The translations under genes and the position numbers were made by a program. Source: Emcibacteraceae bacterium (lineage in GTDB: Bacteria > Pseudomonadota > Alphaproteobacteria > Sphingomonadales > Emcibacteraceae). Taken from it: a stretch of 64,000 bases of DNA. A model generated the notes under the pieces. That model had not been told where the DNA came from and made no database searches. It saw only the letters and a list, made by a program, of their open reading frames with translations. The DNA lies in NCBI GenBank assembly GCA_021774795.1, contig JAJFIR010000014.1, positions 248,001 to 312,000 of the forward strand, written 5' to 3'. This document shows, in pieces, positions 28,116-35,988 of the stretch (position 1 is its first letter; every line of letters begins with the position of its first letter).

Positions 28116-28958
28116 TTGTTTAAATCTATTATTTCAATATTTCTAATTGGTCTGATATTTACCTTATCCGCCTGCCAAGAAAAACGTGACTTTTCACTCG
28201 ACAACGCAATAGAAACCGAAAAATCCTCTCTCGATATAATCTTGGAAAGAAAAACTATCCGAGTAGGAACAACGGGTGATTATATGCCGTTTTCCTACAA
28301 GGAAGATGAGAACGAAAATCAATTTTCAGGAATAGATATTGAACTAGCAAAGAACTTAGCCGACACGCTTAATGTTGAACTGGAATTTGTCAGCACTTCC
28401 TGGCCTAGATTAATGGATGATTTATTGGCAGATAAGTTCGACATCGGCATGAGCGGTATTTCCATAACTCTTGACCGGCAAAAACTTGCTATGTTCAGTG
28501 ATCCCATACAATTTGGCGGCAAAGCCGCAATTAGTAGAAACGCTGATGCCGATAAATATATAAGTTTGGCCAAAATAAATAACCCCGAAGTGAAGGTGAT
28601 ATTTAATCCGGGTGGTACAAACGAGCAATTTGCGCGCGATCATTTCCCACTCGCCCAACTTATACTAAACAAAGATAATATTACCATATTTGAAAAAATT
28701 GTATCCGGCGAAGCGGATGTTATGGTGACCGATGCAATTGAAACCATTATACAGCAGGAAATTCATCCAGAACTTGAAGCCATTAATCCGAAAAAGCCGT
28801 TTAATTATTCTGAAAAAGGCTACCTGATAAAGCGCGATAGCAGTTTTAAAGCATATATAGATCAGTGGGTGAATATGCGGCTTAAAGACGGCACTTACCA
28901 AAATATATATGAAAAGGAAATAAGCAAATCAGTAAGAGAAAACTTGTCAAACCACTAA
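28116..28958 (+). CDS. PheC-like cyclohexadienyl dehydratase / periplasmic binding-fold lipoprotein
   Basis: 280 residues from TTG 28116, with GAGG seven nt upstream overlapping the previous stop. Lipoprotein signal LSAC puts Cys20 as the lipidated residue. The mature part is a class 3 solute-binding fold with the PheC pattern: VGTTGDYMPFSY, STSWPRLMDDL, DIGMSGISITLDRQ, NPGGTNEQFA and MVTDAIET. PheC converts prephenate to phenylpyruvate and arogenate to Phe in the periplasm. The conserved block TSWP/SGIS/PGGTNE favours dehydratase over transport binding, and no transporter genes adjoin it. Confidence 0.82.
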   Translation: MFKSIISIFLIGLIFTLSACQEKRDFSLDNAIETEKSSLDIILERKTIRVGTTGDYMPFSYKEDENENQFSGIDIELAKNLADTLNVELEFVSTSWPRLMDDLLADKFDIGMSGISITLDRQKLAMFSDPIQFGGKAAISRNADADKYISLAKINNPEVKVIFNPGGTNEQFARDHFPLAQLILNKDNITIFEKIVSGEADVMVTDAIETIIQQEIHPELEAINPKKPFNYSEKGYLIKRDSSFKAYIDQWVNMRLKDGTYQNIYEKEISKSVRENLSNH

Positions 28959-28959
28959 T

Positions 28960-30087
28960 TTAAGATACAGCCTTTAATTTATTACCACTGTTAAGCCCTG
29001 TGGGTAAAATGTCTAAGGCAATTGGCTTAAACGCGTTCACAAGATCCATATCTAGATGCCCCTGCATAGAAAGCATGATATCATACGCTTTTTCTTTGCT
29101 CATACTTTTCTTGTATGACCTTTTCTCAGTTACACCTGAAAAAACATCTGCGATAGCAACCATGCGTGCAATATCGCTTACTTCATCGCCTTTAAGGCCA
29201 TCCGGGTAACCTGTTCCATCAAGTTTTTCGTGGTGGTGAATACATCCCTCAAAAATAATTTCATTACATTCAATACTTTCGAGTATCTGTCGTGAATATT
29301 CCGGGTGCTTTTTCATTTCCACCCACTCTTCATCCGTGAGCGGACCCGGTTTATCAAGCAAATCGGGCGAAACATAAGCTTTTCCAATGTCATGTATTAA
29401 TCCGCAGGCGACCAGGTTTTGCATATCATTGCCCTTTATTCCGAGCAATAAACCAAAGGCAGACAGGTAACCACTAACCATCATACTGTGCCGATAAGTA
29501 TAATTGTGATGCGTCCTTATTGCCGAAATCATATCGGATAAACCATCCCCAGCAGTCGCTTTTATCGTAAGATCACAACATTGCCTGATATCTTCATTGG
29601 AAAAAGCCTGGCCCTCTTTTACATTTGCAAATAGATCTTCAAAAACTTTCAAACCAGCTTTCAATGCAGCTTCCTGTGTTTTACTTAATGCCTTCCACGA
29701 ATCTTCAATACTGTTATTTGCCAGTTTTCCTAATTTTGTGATGAAATTTTCATGATTTACGGGGTGAACCAAAAAATCTGAAGCACCCAATATTTGCACC
29801 TGCATCGTTTCTTTCCGGGTCATACTGCCCAAAACGAAAAATGAAGGTATGGACTTTTGATTGGTAACTTGTAATATTTTTTTAAGAGATGTGACCGTTT
29901 CGTAATTATCCGGTGGAACATCCACTATCAGCATAATTGCATTAGAAAAATCAAAACCTGCGGCCTGTTCTATGCTCAACTCTATAATATCGTGATAGCG
30001 TGACGTTAACTCTGTTACAACTTCCTGATCCGGAGTTTCCGCTTTGTCTTTATGTCGTATGATATATACGAATGATAAATCTGTCAT
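28960..30087 (-). CDS. HD-GYP domain cyclic-di-GMP phosphodiesterase-like protein
   Basis: 375 residues. The N-terminal ~120 residues resemble a receiver fold but lack clear phosphorylation residues. The C-terminal HD-GYP domain (about 175-350) has LIHDIGK, HHHEKLDGTGYPDGLKGDE and IADVFSGVTEKRSYK, with the metal His and Asp residues intact. It likely degrades c-di-GMP. The start codon overlaps the stop of the PAS gene (ATGA), indicating translational coupling and a probable sensor/effector pair. Confidence 0.92.
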   Translation of the reverse strand: MTDLSFVYIIRHKDKAETPDQEVVTELTSRYHDIIELSIEQAAGFDFSNAIMLIVDVPPDNYETVTSLKKILQVTNQKSIPSFFVLGSMTRKETMQVQILGASDFLVHPVNHENFITKLGKLANNSIEDSWKALSKTQEAALKAGLKVFEDLFANVKEGQAFSNEDIRQCCDLTIKATAGDGLSDMISAIRTHHNYTYRHSMMVSGYLSAFGLLLGIKGNDMQNLVACGLIHDIGKAYVSPDLLDKPGPLTDEEWVEMKKHPEYSRQILESIECNEIIFEGCIHHHEKLDGTGYPDGLKGDEVSDIARMVAIADVFSGVTEKRSYKKSMSKEKAYDIMLSMQGHLDMDLVNAFKPIALDILPTGLNSGNKLKAVS

Positions 30088-30356
30088 TTTTGCCTATTTT
30101 TATAAGGGGTTGTCATTCCTTTTATACTTCTTCCTCCCAAACTTGGATTGTCGGATCGGGTCATTTTCCCGATAACATCCTGTTCATGATAGTCAGCGAT
30201 ATTTAGAAATATGTAGTTGGTATAGATAAGTTTACCGGTAAAGTCTGTTTTACAGACAGTAAGATCGTTGTGACCAAAAAAAACTTCTTTTCCTTCGTAA
30301 AGCATAGTTGGAGCTTTCTCTGATGCCCCACCATTAAAATTTTTATCAAAGTTCAA
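30084..30356 (-). CDS. Short PAS-domain protein coupled to HD-GYP
   Basis: 90 residues. Residues about 30-68 (TDFTGKLIYTNYIFLNIADY then VIGK) match the N-terminal half of an Aer-like PAS fold. The rest of the domain, normally another 50 or more residues with RHPDMP and a long helix, is absent: the tail is unrelated and ends at the HD-GYP start. It is either a truncated remnant or a mini-PAS partner of the coupled HD-GYP protein. Confidence 0.65.
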   Translation of the reverse strand: MNFDKNFNGGASEKAPTMLYEGKEVFFGHNDLTVCKTDFTGKLIYTNYIFLNIADYHEQDVIGKMTRSDNPSLGGRSIKGMTTPYKNRQK

Positions 30357-30589
30357 ACTATTGTAATTATGTTAATAATAAGTTACTAATATTAGAATTA
30401 TGTTAAGATAAATTATAATGCTCTGTTTTTATTAAGTTTTTAAATATATATTTCTGAAAATTTTATCCAAAATCAAACTATAATTGTAATTTTCTGTAAC
30501 TAATTGTAATACTTACTTGTACCCTTTACCGAACATTAACAAAGCAAGCTTATAGTTATAAGGTTAGTTCATAAGGAAAAGAGGAAAAC

Positions 30590-30853
30590 ATGACACATTT
30601 TCTATCGTCTGATCAAAACCAGGAAGGTCATAAGCTTGAGGATGTTCTGAAAAAAGTTCGCAACGATATTATTTATCGTGCGACTAAAATAATGGATGAC
30701 CCTAAGCCGGAAGCGGAACAAGTTCTTAATAACAATATTGAAATTCTTGGACTGCTAAAAGAATCTATTTTGCTCGCTGAAAACAGCACCGAAATTTTAA
30801 ACAGGAGCTTCGGTACAAGTAAATCCGGATCTCCAAGAATTGGTACCAAATAA
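30590..30853 (+). CDS. Small hypothetical protein
   Basis: 87 residues, charged and helical (KLEDVLKKVRNDI then EQVLNNNIEILGLLKES), without signal or membrane segment. A strong AGAGG site sits six nt before ATG, so it is very likely translated. The C-terminal 18 residues are Ser/Gly/Lys-rich and probably disordered. No family recognised. It precedes hisN by 92 bp. Confidence 0.65.
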   Translation: MTHFLSSDQNQEGHKLEDVLKKVRNDIIYRATKIMDDPKPEAEQVLNNNIEILGLLKESILLAENSTEILNRSFGTSKSGSPRIGTK

Positions 30854-30945
30854 AAATCACCCCGTTCAATCCATAACACTGTTTACCGTTTCACAGTAAT
30901 TAGGTTTGCTGTTATAAAGGGAAAACAAAATTATGGATTTATTTT

Positions 30946-31758
30946 ATGGTTAACAGCAGCGATGACAACCAAATTGATTACTATGCGAAGTTCATGCACG
31001 AGCTTGCTGACATTGCCGCAGGCGTTTCATTAAAGTATTTTAAAAAACCGGTTGATATTTTTAATAAAGGGGCAAAGCTCGGACTTGACTTTGACCCGGT
31101 GACCATTGCTGACCGCGCAACAGAACAAGCTATCCGTGATCATATCCGAAACCGTTTCCCCACACACAACATTCACGGGGAAGAGCAAGTCAACGAACAA
31201 AATAACAGTGAACTTACCTGGGTAATTGACCCCATTGACGGCACACGCGCTTTCATAAGCGGCATTCCCACATGGGGAACATTGGTTTCATTACATGATG
31301 GGAACAAACCAATTGTCGGCCTGCTTGATCAGCCTTACTTGAAAGAACGTTATATTGGAACATCAAATGGTACAACATTAAATGGATCAAAAATTACCTG
31401 TAGAGCTTGCGCAGATATGAAAGAAGCAACAATATCAACAACTGACCCACTACAATTATTTGCAAACCTCGAAGAACAAGATTGTTTTTTTCGTGTGGCT
31501 GCAAGAGCCAAACTTATGAGAAATGGATTTGATTGCTACGCGTACGCCATGATTGCAGCGGGTTTCATGGATGTGGTTATCGAAAGCGGGTTGGAACCAT
31601 ACGATATTCAGGCCCTCATTCCAATTATTGAAGGCGCTGGCGGCATCATCACTAACTGGCAAGGCACCACCGCAGATCAGGGCGGGCAGGTTGTTGCTTG
31701 CGGCGATGTGAGGCTCCATAAGCAAGTAATAGAACTTCTTAATACGAATGATGAGTAG
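30946..31758 (+). CDS. hisN: Inositol-monophosphatase-family histidinol-phosphatase HisN
   Basis: 270 residues. Mg2+-site motifs of the IMPase fold: GEE (about 80), WVIDPIDGTRAFISG (about 91-106) and EPYDIQALIPIIEGAGG (about 218). The RAFISGIP sequence after DPIDGT is typical of HisN-type histidinol-phosphatases. It would complete histidine synthesis (histidinol-P to histidinol). A six-codon reading frame (ATG 30933 to TAA 30953) preceded by AAAGGG overlaps the start and could couple translation. Confidence 0.85.
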   Translation: MVNSSDDNQIDYYAKFMHELADIAAGVSLKYFKKPVDIFNKGAKLGLDFDPVTIADRATEQAIRDHIRNRFPTHNIHGEEQVNEQNNSELTWVIDPIDGTRAFISGIPTWGTLVSLHDGNKPIVGLLDQPYLKERYIGTSNGTTLNGSKITCRACADMKEATISTTDPLQLFANLEEQDCFFRVAARAKLMRNGFDCYAYAMIAAGFMDVVIESGLEPYDIQALIPIIEGAGGIITNWQGTTADQGGQVVACGDVRLHKQVIELLNTNDE

Positions 31759-31796
31759 TCCAAATATCGTACTCAAAATTTTTGGAAAATTCTTTC

Positions 31797-32747
31797 TCAG
31801 AAATCAAAAAATACGTCTATTTTTTTCCACATCTTATCACGAATTTCATTGACCTCCCGATAAATTTCGTGACGGGCACCGGTCATTATTTCGTATGTTG
31901 CGTTTTTCATCCGGTTTAACAATGAAATTGTCGTACTATTTCTAACCACACGCTCGTCGTCGGCAAGCAAGCAAAGAATAGGAGTTTTGATTTTATTTAC
32001 GTATCCAGATTGCCTGATAATATGAATACTTTTGATGGCACCGCGAACCCATCCAAATGTCACGCCACCAATGAATAATTCCGGGTATTTGTTCAATGCC
32101 CTTTGCGCCCACTCATAACGGTCCTTATCATGTGTCAAGGCGTTATAAGCCGCCTCATGATTAATCATCTTGCGGCCTCTCGCCTGCCCGGGTGCGAACA
32201 TTTTCGAAAAGCCCAACATATTCATTATCATAAAATATAATTCAGCAATAAACGTTATGAAAGGCGAGCTCGAACCCAGGTTTGTAAAGGGCGAAAACAA
32301 CACCGCCTTCGAAATTACATCAGGATGGTCATGCAAATAGCGCATTGCAAAATGAGCCCCCAAAGAATGGGCAACCATATATAATGGATGTGTTAAAGTG
32401 TCGGGCTTAATAATTCGGCTGACAAGTTCGTGTATATCTTCAATAATAATGTCAAAATCAGGATTATGGCTTTTCTTTTTATCACTAAGCACCCGGTCGG
32501 ACAGCCCCTGTCCCCGATGGTCCATACTGTAAACGTTAATTCCACGAATTTGGAAATCGCTTATAAATTCAGAATATTTCTCCAGAAATTCCCTGTGGCC
32601 GTTGATCAACAATATCGACGCTTTAGCAGGCCCGTTCGCGGGGAAATACCCAATCCTTAAACGAGTACCGTCTTTTACCGTTAAATAGTCTATTTCGCTA
32701 TTTTCCGGTAAAAACGGGTTTTCTATATTTATGGCCTCATCTTCCAT
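31797..32747 (-). CDS. Alpha/beta hydrolase, lysophospholipase (PldB)-like
   Basis: 316 residues, no signal peptide. Core motifs: oxyanion region LLINGHREFLEKY, MDHRGQGLSDR, nucleophile elbow VAHSLGAH, acid in LLADDERVV and His in TGARHEIYRE. This is the Hydrolase_4/serine aminopeptidase S33 class typical of PldB lysophospholipases and monoacylglycerol lipases. It is a single gene. Confidence 0.87.
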   Translation of the reverse strand: MEDEAINIENPFLPENSEIDYLTVKDGTRLRIGYFPANGPAKASILLINGHREFLEKYSEFISDFQIRGINVYSMDHRGQGLSDRVLSDKKKSHNPDFDIIIEDIHELVSRIIKPDTLTHPLYMVAHSLGAHFAMRYLHDHPDVISKAVLFSPFTNLGSSSPFITFIAELYFMIMNMLGFSKMFAPGQARGRKMINHEAAYNALTHDKDRYEWAQRALNKYPELFIGGVTFGWVRGAIKSIHIIRQSGYVNKIKTPILCLLADDERVVRNSTTISLLNRMKNATYEIMTGARHEIYREVNEIRDKMWKKIDVFFDF

Positions 32748-32874
32748 GATTAATATTTACATTTAATGCCATCAAATAACAATAATCCTCTTGACTTGAG
32801 ATAAGGTAGAACTCTATTTTATAACTATTCTAATTAACATGTTAATTCGCAGACATCATAACCGGAGACCACAA

Positions 32875-33477
32875 ATGTCATCACTCATTGGCCAGAAAGC
32901 CCCTGATTTTACCGCTCAAGCCGTCATGGAGAATGACGAAATTACTGAAATGAACCTGCACGATTATTTAGCAGGTGATTATGGCCTTATCTTCTTTTAT
33001 CCGCTTGATTTTACCTTTGTTTGCCCATCCGAAATAATTGCGTTCAGTAACCGCATGGACAAATTTAAATCTCTCGGTTGTAAAGTGGTCGGCATCAGTG
33101 TCGATAGTCAATTTTCACATTATGCATGGCGTAATACGGCGGTTGAAAAAGGCGGCATCGGAAGTATCAACTTCCCGCTGGTTGCCGATTTAACGAAACA
33201 AATCTCAACTGATTACGGCGTGTTAATCGACGGTGCCGGCGTTGCCCTGCGCGGATCATTCCTAATTGATAAAGCCGGTAATATTCGTCATTATGTGATT
33301 AATGATCTTCCACTTGGACGTAATGTGGATGAAAGCATCCGCATGGTTGAAGCACTTCAATTCCATGAGGAGCACGGCGAAGTATGCCCGGCGGGTTGGA
33401 ACAAAGGCGATGAGGGAATGACGCCATCAGCCGACGGCGTTGCCAACTACTTGGAAGGCCACGCTGAAGATTTATAA
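32875..33477 (+). CDS. Typical 2-Cys peroxiredoxin (AhpC/TSA family)
   Basis: 200 residues from ATG 32875, with GGAG eight nt upstream; the frame extends to 32839 without a ribosome site. Peroxidatic Cys in FTFVCPSEI and resolving Cys in GEVCPAGW define the typical 2-Cys class. It reduces hydrogen peroxide and organic peroxides with a thioredoxin or AhpF donor. It ends at a good intrinsic terminator. Confidence 0.94.
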   Translation: MSSLIGQKAPDFTAQAVMENDEITEMNLHDYLAGDYGLIFFYPLDFTFVCPSEIIAFSNRMDKFKSLGCKVVGISVDSQFSHYAWRNTAVEKGGIGSINFPLVADLTKQISTDYGVLIDGAGVALRGSFLIDKAGNIRHYVINDLPLGRNVDESIRMVEALQFHEEHGEVCPAGWNKGDEGMTPSADGVANYLEGHAEDL

Positions 33478-33499
33478 TCCCCGCAATATTATTTCTGAA

Positions 33500-33528
33500 A
33501 ATCCTCGCTATAAATGCGGGGGTTTTTT
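33500..33528 (+). terminator. Intrinsic terminator of the peroxiredoxin gene
   Basis: Stem AATCCTCGC (33500-33508) with GCGGGGGTT (33516-33524), including a G-U pair, and a run of six T to 33528. Confidence 0.85.
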
Positions 33529-33589
33529 ATGAATATCTCATTGCGTTTATATTGATTATTAAGTAGTCTGCGCCTTCATTTACCATATT

Positions 33590-33666
<77 letters not shown>

Positions 33667-33753
33667 TTAAGTTATTGATATATAAGCTTCAAATAGCAGT
33701 TCGGACTAATCTTTCGAAATATTTCCGCATTTAGCAATGTTTTACATTTTAAC

Positions 33754-33789
33754 GAAGTTGGTATTTTCGCGCTGTCGCGTAGGTACCAT
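33754..33789 (+). repeat. Possible decayed CRISPR repeat upstream of repeat 1
   Basis: This block ends exactly 30 nt, one spacer length, before repeat 1. Aligned without gaps it matches the repeat at 15 of 36 positions. The last ten bases (TAGGTACCAT against TAGCTACAAT) match at eight. The register and the clustering at the -10 end suggest a degenerate terminal repeat; chance similarity is not excluded. Confidence 0.35.
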
Positions 33790-33819
33790 ATCGAGTGGAT
33801 GACATCTAGCGGATTTGCG

Positions 33820-35569
33820 GTTGCGGGTTGACCAAGATTTCTGAATAGCTACAATCCTGATAGTACGTTGGACGTTATTATTGATGTTGCGGGTTGACCA
33901 AGATTTCTGAATAGCTACAATTGGAGACTCCGCACAGATAGGCAGCTCTGGGTTGCGGGTTGACCAAGATTTCTGAATAGCTACAATTCTATTTCAAAAC
34001 CAGCACGCGGCACGAGTTGCGGGTTGACCAAGATTTCTGAATAGCTACAATATTTCTGTTGAGCTATTAATATAAGTTTAGGTTGCGGGTTGACCAAGAT
34101 TTCTGAATAGCTACAATTTAAATGATTTATGGAAATCTGGTTTTATTGTTGCGGGTTGACCAAGATTTCTGAATAGCTACAATTATGAGACGCCGCTCAA
34201 AGCAGTGGAGCCAGTTGCGGGTTGACCAAGATTTCTGAATAGCTACAATTAGGTGTGCGCCATCAACTGAATAGCTGCTGTTGCGGGTTGACCAAGATTT
34301 CTGAATAGCTACAATTGCAGCGCATTACCCACGAAAGTAGAATATGTTGCGGGTTGACCAAGATTTCTGAATAGCTACAATTGGAGACTCCGCACAGATA
34401 GGCAGCTCTGGGTTGCGGGTTGACCAAGATTTCTGAATAGCTACAATGCCTTTGTCCTCTTCTTGGAGAAAGCAGGGGTTGCGGGTTGACCAAGATTTCT
34501 GAATAGCTACAATGCGACCATTTGGCAGAACCTGCCCGACCCTGTTGCGGGTTGACCAAGATTTCTGAATAGCTACAATTAACACTACTGAAAATACTGG
34601 CTCGGATGCGTTGCGGGTTGACCAAGATTTCTGAATAGCTACAATTCCAGTTCACAGGTGCAGACGTGTGTTTAGGTTGCGGGTTGACCAAGATTTCTGA
34701 ATAGCTACAATAACCTTGATAATCTCAGCCTTGACGGGCGAGTTGCGGGTTGACCAAGATTTCTGAATAGCTACAATTGTTCCTCAAGATCATGGTAGCT
34801 TTCATACGTTGCGGGTTGACCAAGATTTCTGAATAGCTACAATTTTGGTGCGGGTGTGCAAGGTCGTGGTGCAGTTGCGGGTTGACCAAGATTTCTGAAT
34901 AGCTACAATTGGCTATGCGTTCGCAGTGCGAACGCATATGTTGCGGGTTGACCAAGATTTCTGAATAGCTACAATTATTCTTTAAGGATCAGGCTCAACT
35001 AGAAGGTTGCGGGTTGACCAAGATTTCTGAATAGCTACAATACACTTGCAATGTAACCGCTGAAATGTCCTGTTGCGGGTTGACCAAGATTTCTGAATAG
35101 CTACAATTGAGAACCGACATCATACCAAACGCGGGCGGTTGCGGGTTGACCAAGATTTCTGAATAGCTACAATGAGCCTGTTGATGAGTAGATAGCACCC
35201 TATGTTGCGGGTTGACCAAGATTTCTGAATAGCTACAATAAAAGCCGCCACCGCGAATGATCCGCCGACGTTGCGGGTTGACCAAGATTTCTGAATAGCT
35301 ACAATTTGTGCGTTTTGAGATAACGCATTAAAGCAGTTGCGGGTTGACCAAGATTTCTGAATAGCTACAATCTGTCATTAATACCTAGAACAATAGCGTC
35401 AGTTGCGGGTTGACCAAGATTTCTGAATAGCTACAATTAATGACTGAATGGTATGTTATGGCTTACTGTTGCGGGTTGACCAAGATTTCTGAATAGCTAC
35501 AATCCGGTATTGTTGTTTTGTAATGAACGGTAGGTTGCGGGTTGACCAAGATTTCTGAATAGCTACAAT
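33820..35569 (+). CRISPR. Type II-C CRISPR array, 27 repeats and 26 spacers
   Basis: 27 identical 36-bp repeats (begin GTTGCGGGTTGACC, end AATAGCTACAAT) at 66-bp steps. 25 spacers are 30 nt; spacer 3 (33988-34015) is 28 nt. Spacers 2 (33922-33951) and 9 (34382-34411) are identical. The repeat starts GTTG and ends TACAAT like other II-C repeats, and its sense strand is plus, as shown by pairing with the tracrRNA anti-repeat. Each repeat contains its own promoter. A terminator lies just beyond the last repeat. The 153 bp to the tRNA on the left hold only a possible decayed repeat; 72 bp separate the array from the cas2 stop. Confidence 0.99.
33828..33855 (+). promoter_or_regulatory. Promoter embedded in the CRISPR repeat (repeat 1 shown; present in all 27)
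   Basis: TTGACC (33828-33833), 16-bp spacer and TACAAT (33850-33855), each one base from the sigma70 consensus. TACAAT is the last six bases of the repeat, so transcription would start about seven nt into the following spacer, leaving roughly 24 nt of guide. Repeat-borne -10 elements giving individual crRNAs are known from Neisseria meningitidis II-C; here a -35 is present as well. Confidence 0.75.
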
Positions 35570-35573
35570 AGAT

Positions 35574-35614
35574 AAGCGTTAACTGATTGAAGATAATGAT
35601 CAGTTTGCGCTTTT
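35574..35614 (+). terminator. Terminator at the cas2-side end of the array
   Basis: A 14-bp stem with two imperfect pairs: AAGCGTTAACTGAT (35574-35587) against ATCAGTTTGCGCTT (35599-35612), 11-nt loop, then TTTT. It starts five bases after the last repeat and would stop plus-strand crRNA transcripts before they run antisense into cas2. Confidence 0.75.
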
Positions 35615-35641
35615 CTCATTTTAAATATCGCTATGGTAGGG

Positions 35642-35986
35642 CTAAAATAATAAAAGCTGCTCTCTTTTTTCTGTGTTCTCACGCGTTTTTCCCTTGAAGA
35701 CCTTGATGTTTTCATATTGTTTGTCCGTTAATGACACAATCTGCACAGAACCATATTCGGGTAAATTCTCCCTAACACGTCGTTCCATAGTCTGGCCCTT
35801 GTCCTTGCCAGATACCATACGATAATAGACCGAATATTGGGCCATGGCAAATCCCTGATCTAATAAAAAATTTCTGAACCGAGTCGCGGCCTTACGGTCA
35901 GTTTTTTCAACCACAGGCAAATCAAACATCACTAACATCCACAAAATATTATACCCACTTAGCCAATATCTTTGATCTTGGATCAT
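35642..35986 (-). CDS. cas2: CRISPR-associated endonuclease Cas2
   Basis: 114 residues. Ferredoxin-like Cas2 fold with MLVMFDLPV (the conserved Asp at the end of beta-1), QYSVYYRMV and a late beta strand VQIVSLTDKQY. It pairs with Cas1 as the spacer-integration complex. It starts 2 nt after cas1 ends and is the last gene of the cas operon. Confidence 0.97.
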   Translation of the reverse strand: MIQDQRYWLSGYNILWMLVMFDLPVVEKTDRKAATRFRNFLLDQGFAMAQYSVYYRMVSGKDKGQTMERRVRENLPEYGSVQIVSLTDKQYENIKVFKGKTRENTEKREQLLLF

Positions 35987-35988
35987 GA

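Noticed and set aside
34263-35285. Minus-strand reading frames with a repeated NCSYSEILVNPQ motif across the CRISPR array
   Set aside because: They are translations of the 36-bp repeat. The 66-bp period is 22 codons, so the frame stays open by geometry, with no start or ribosome site.
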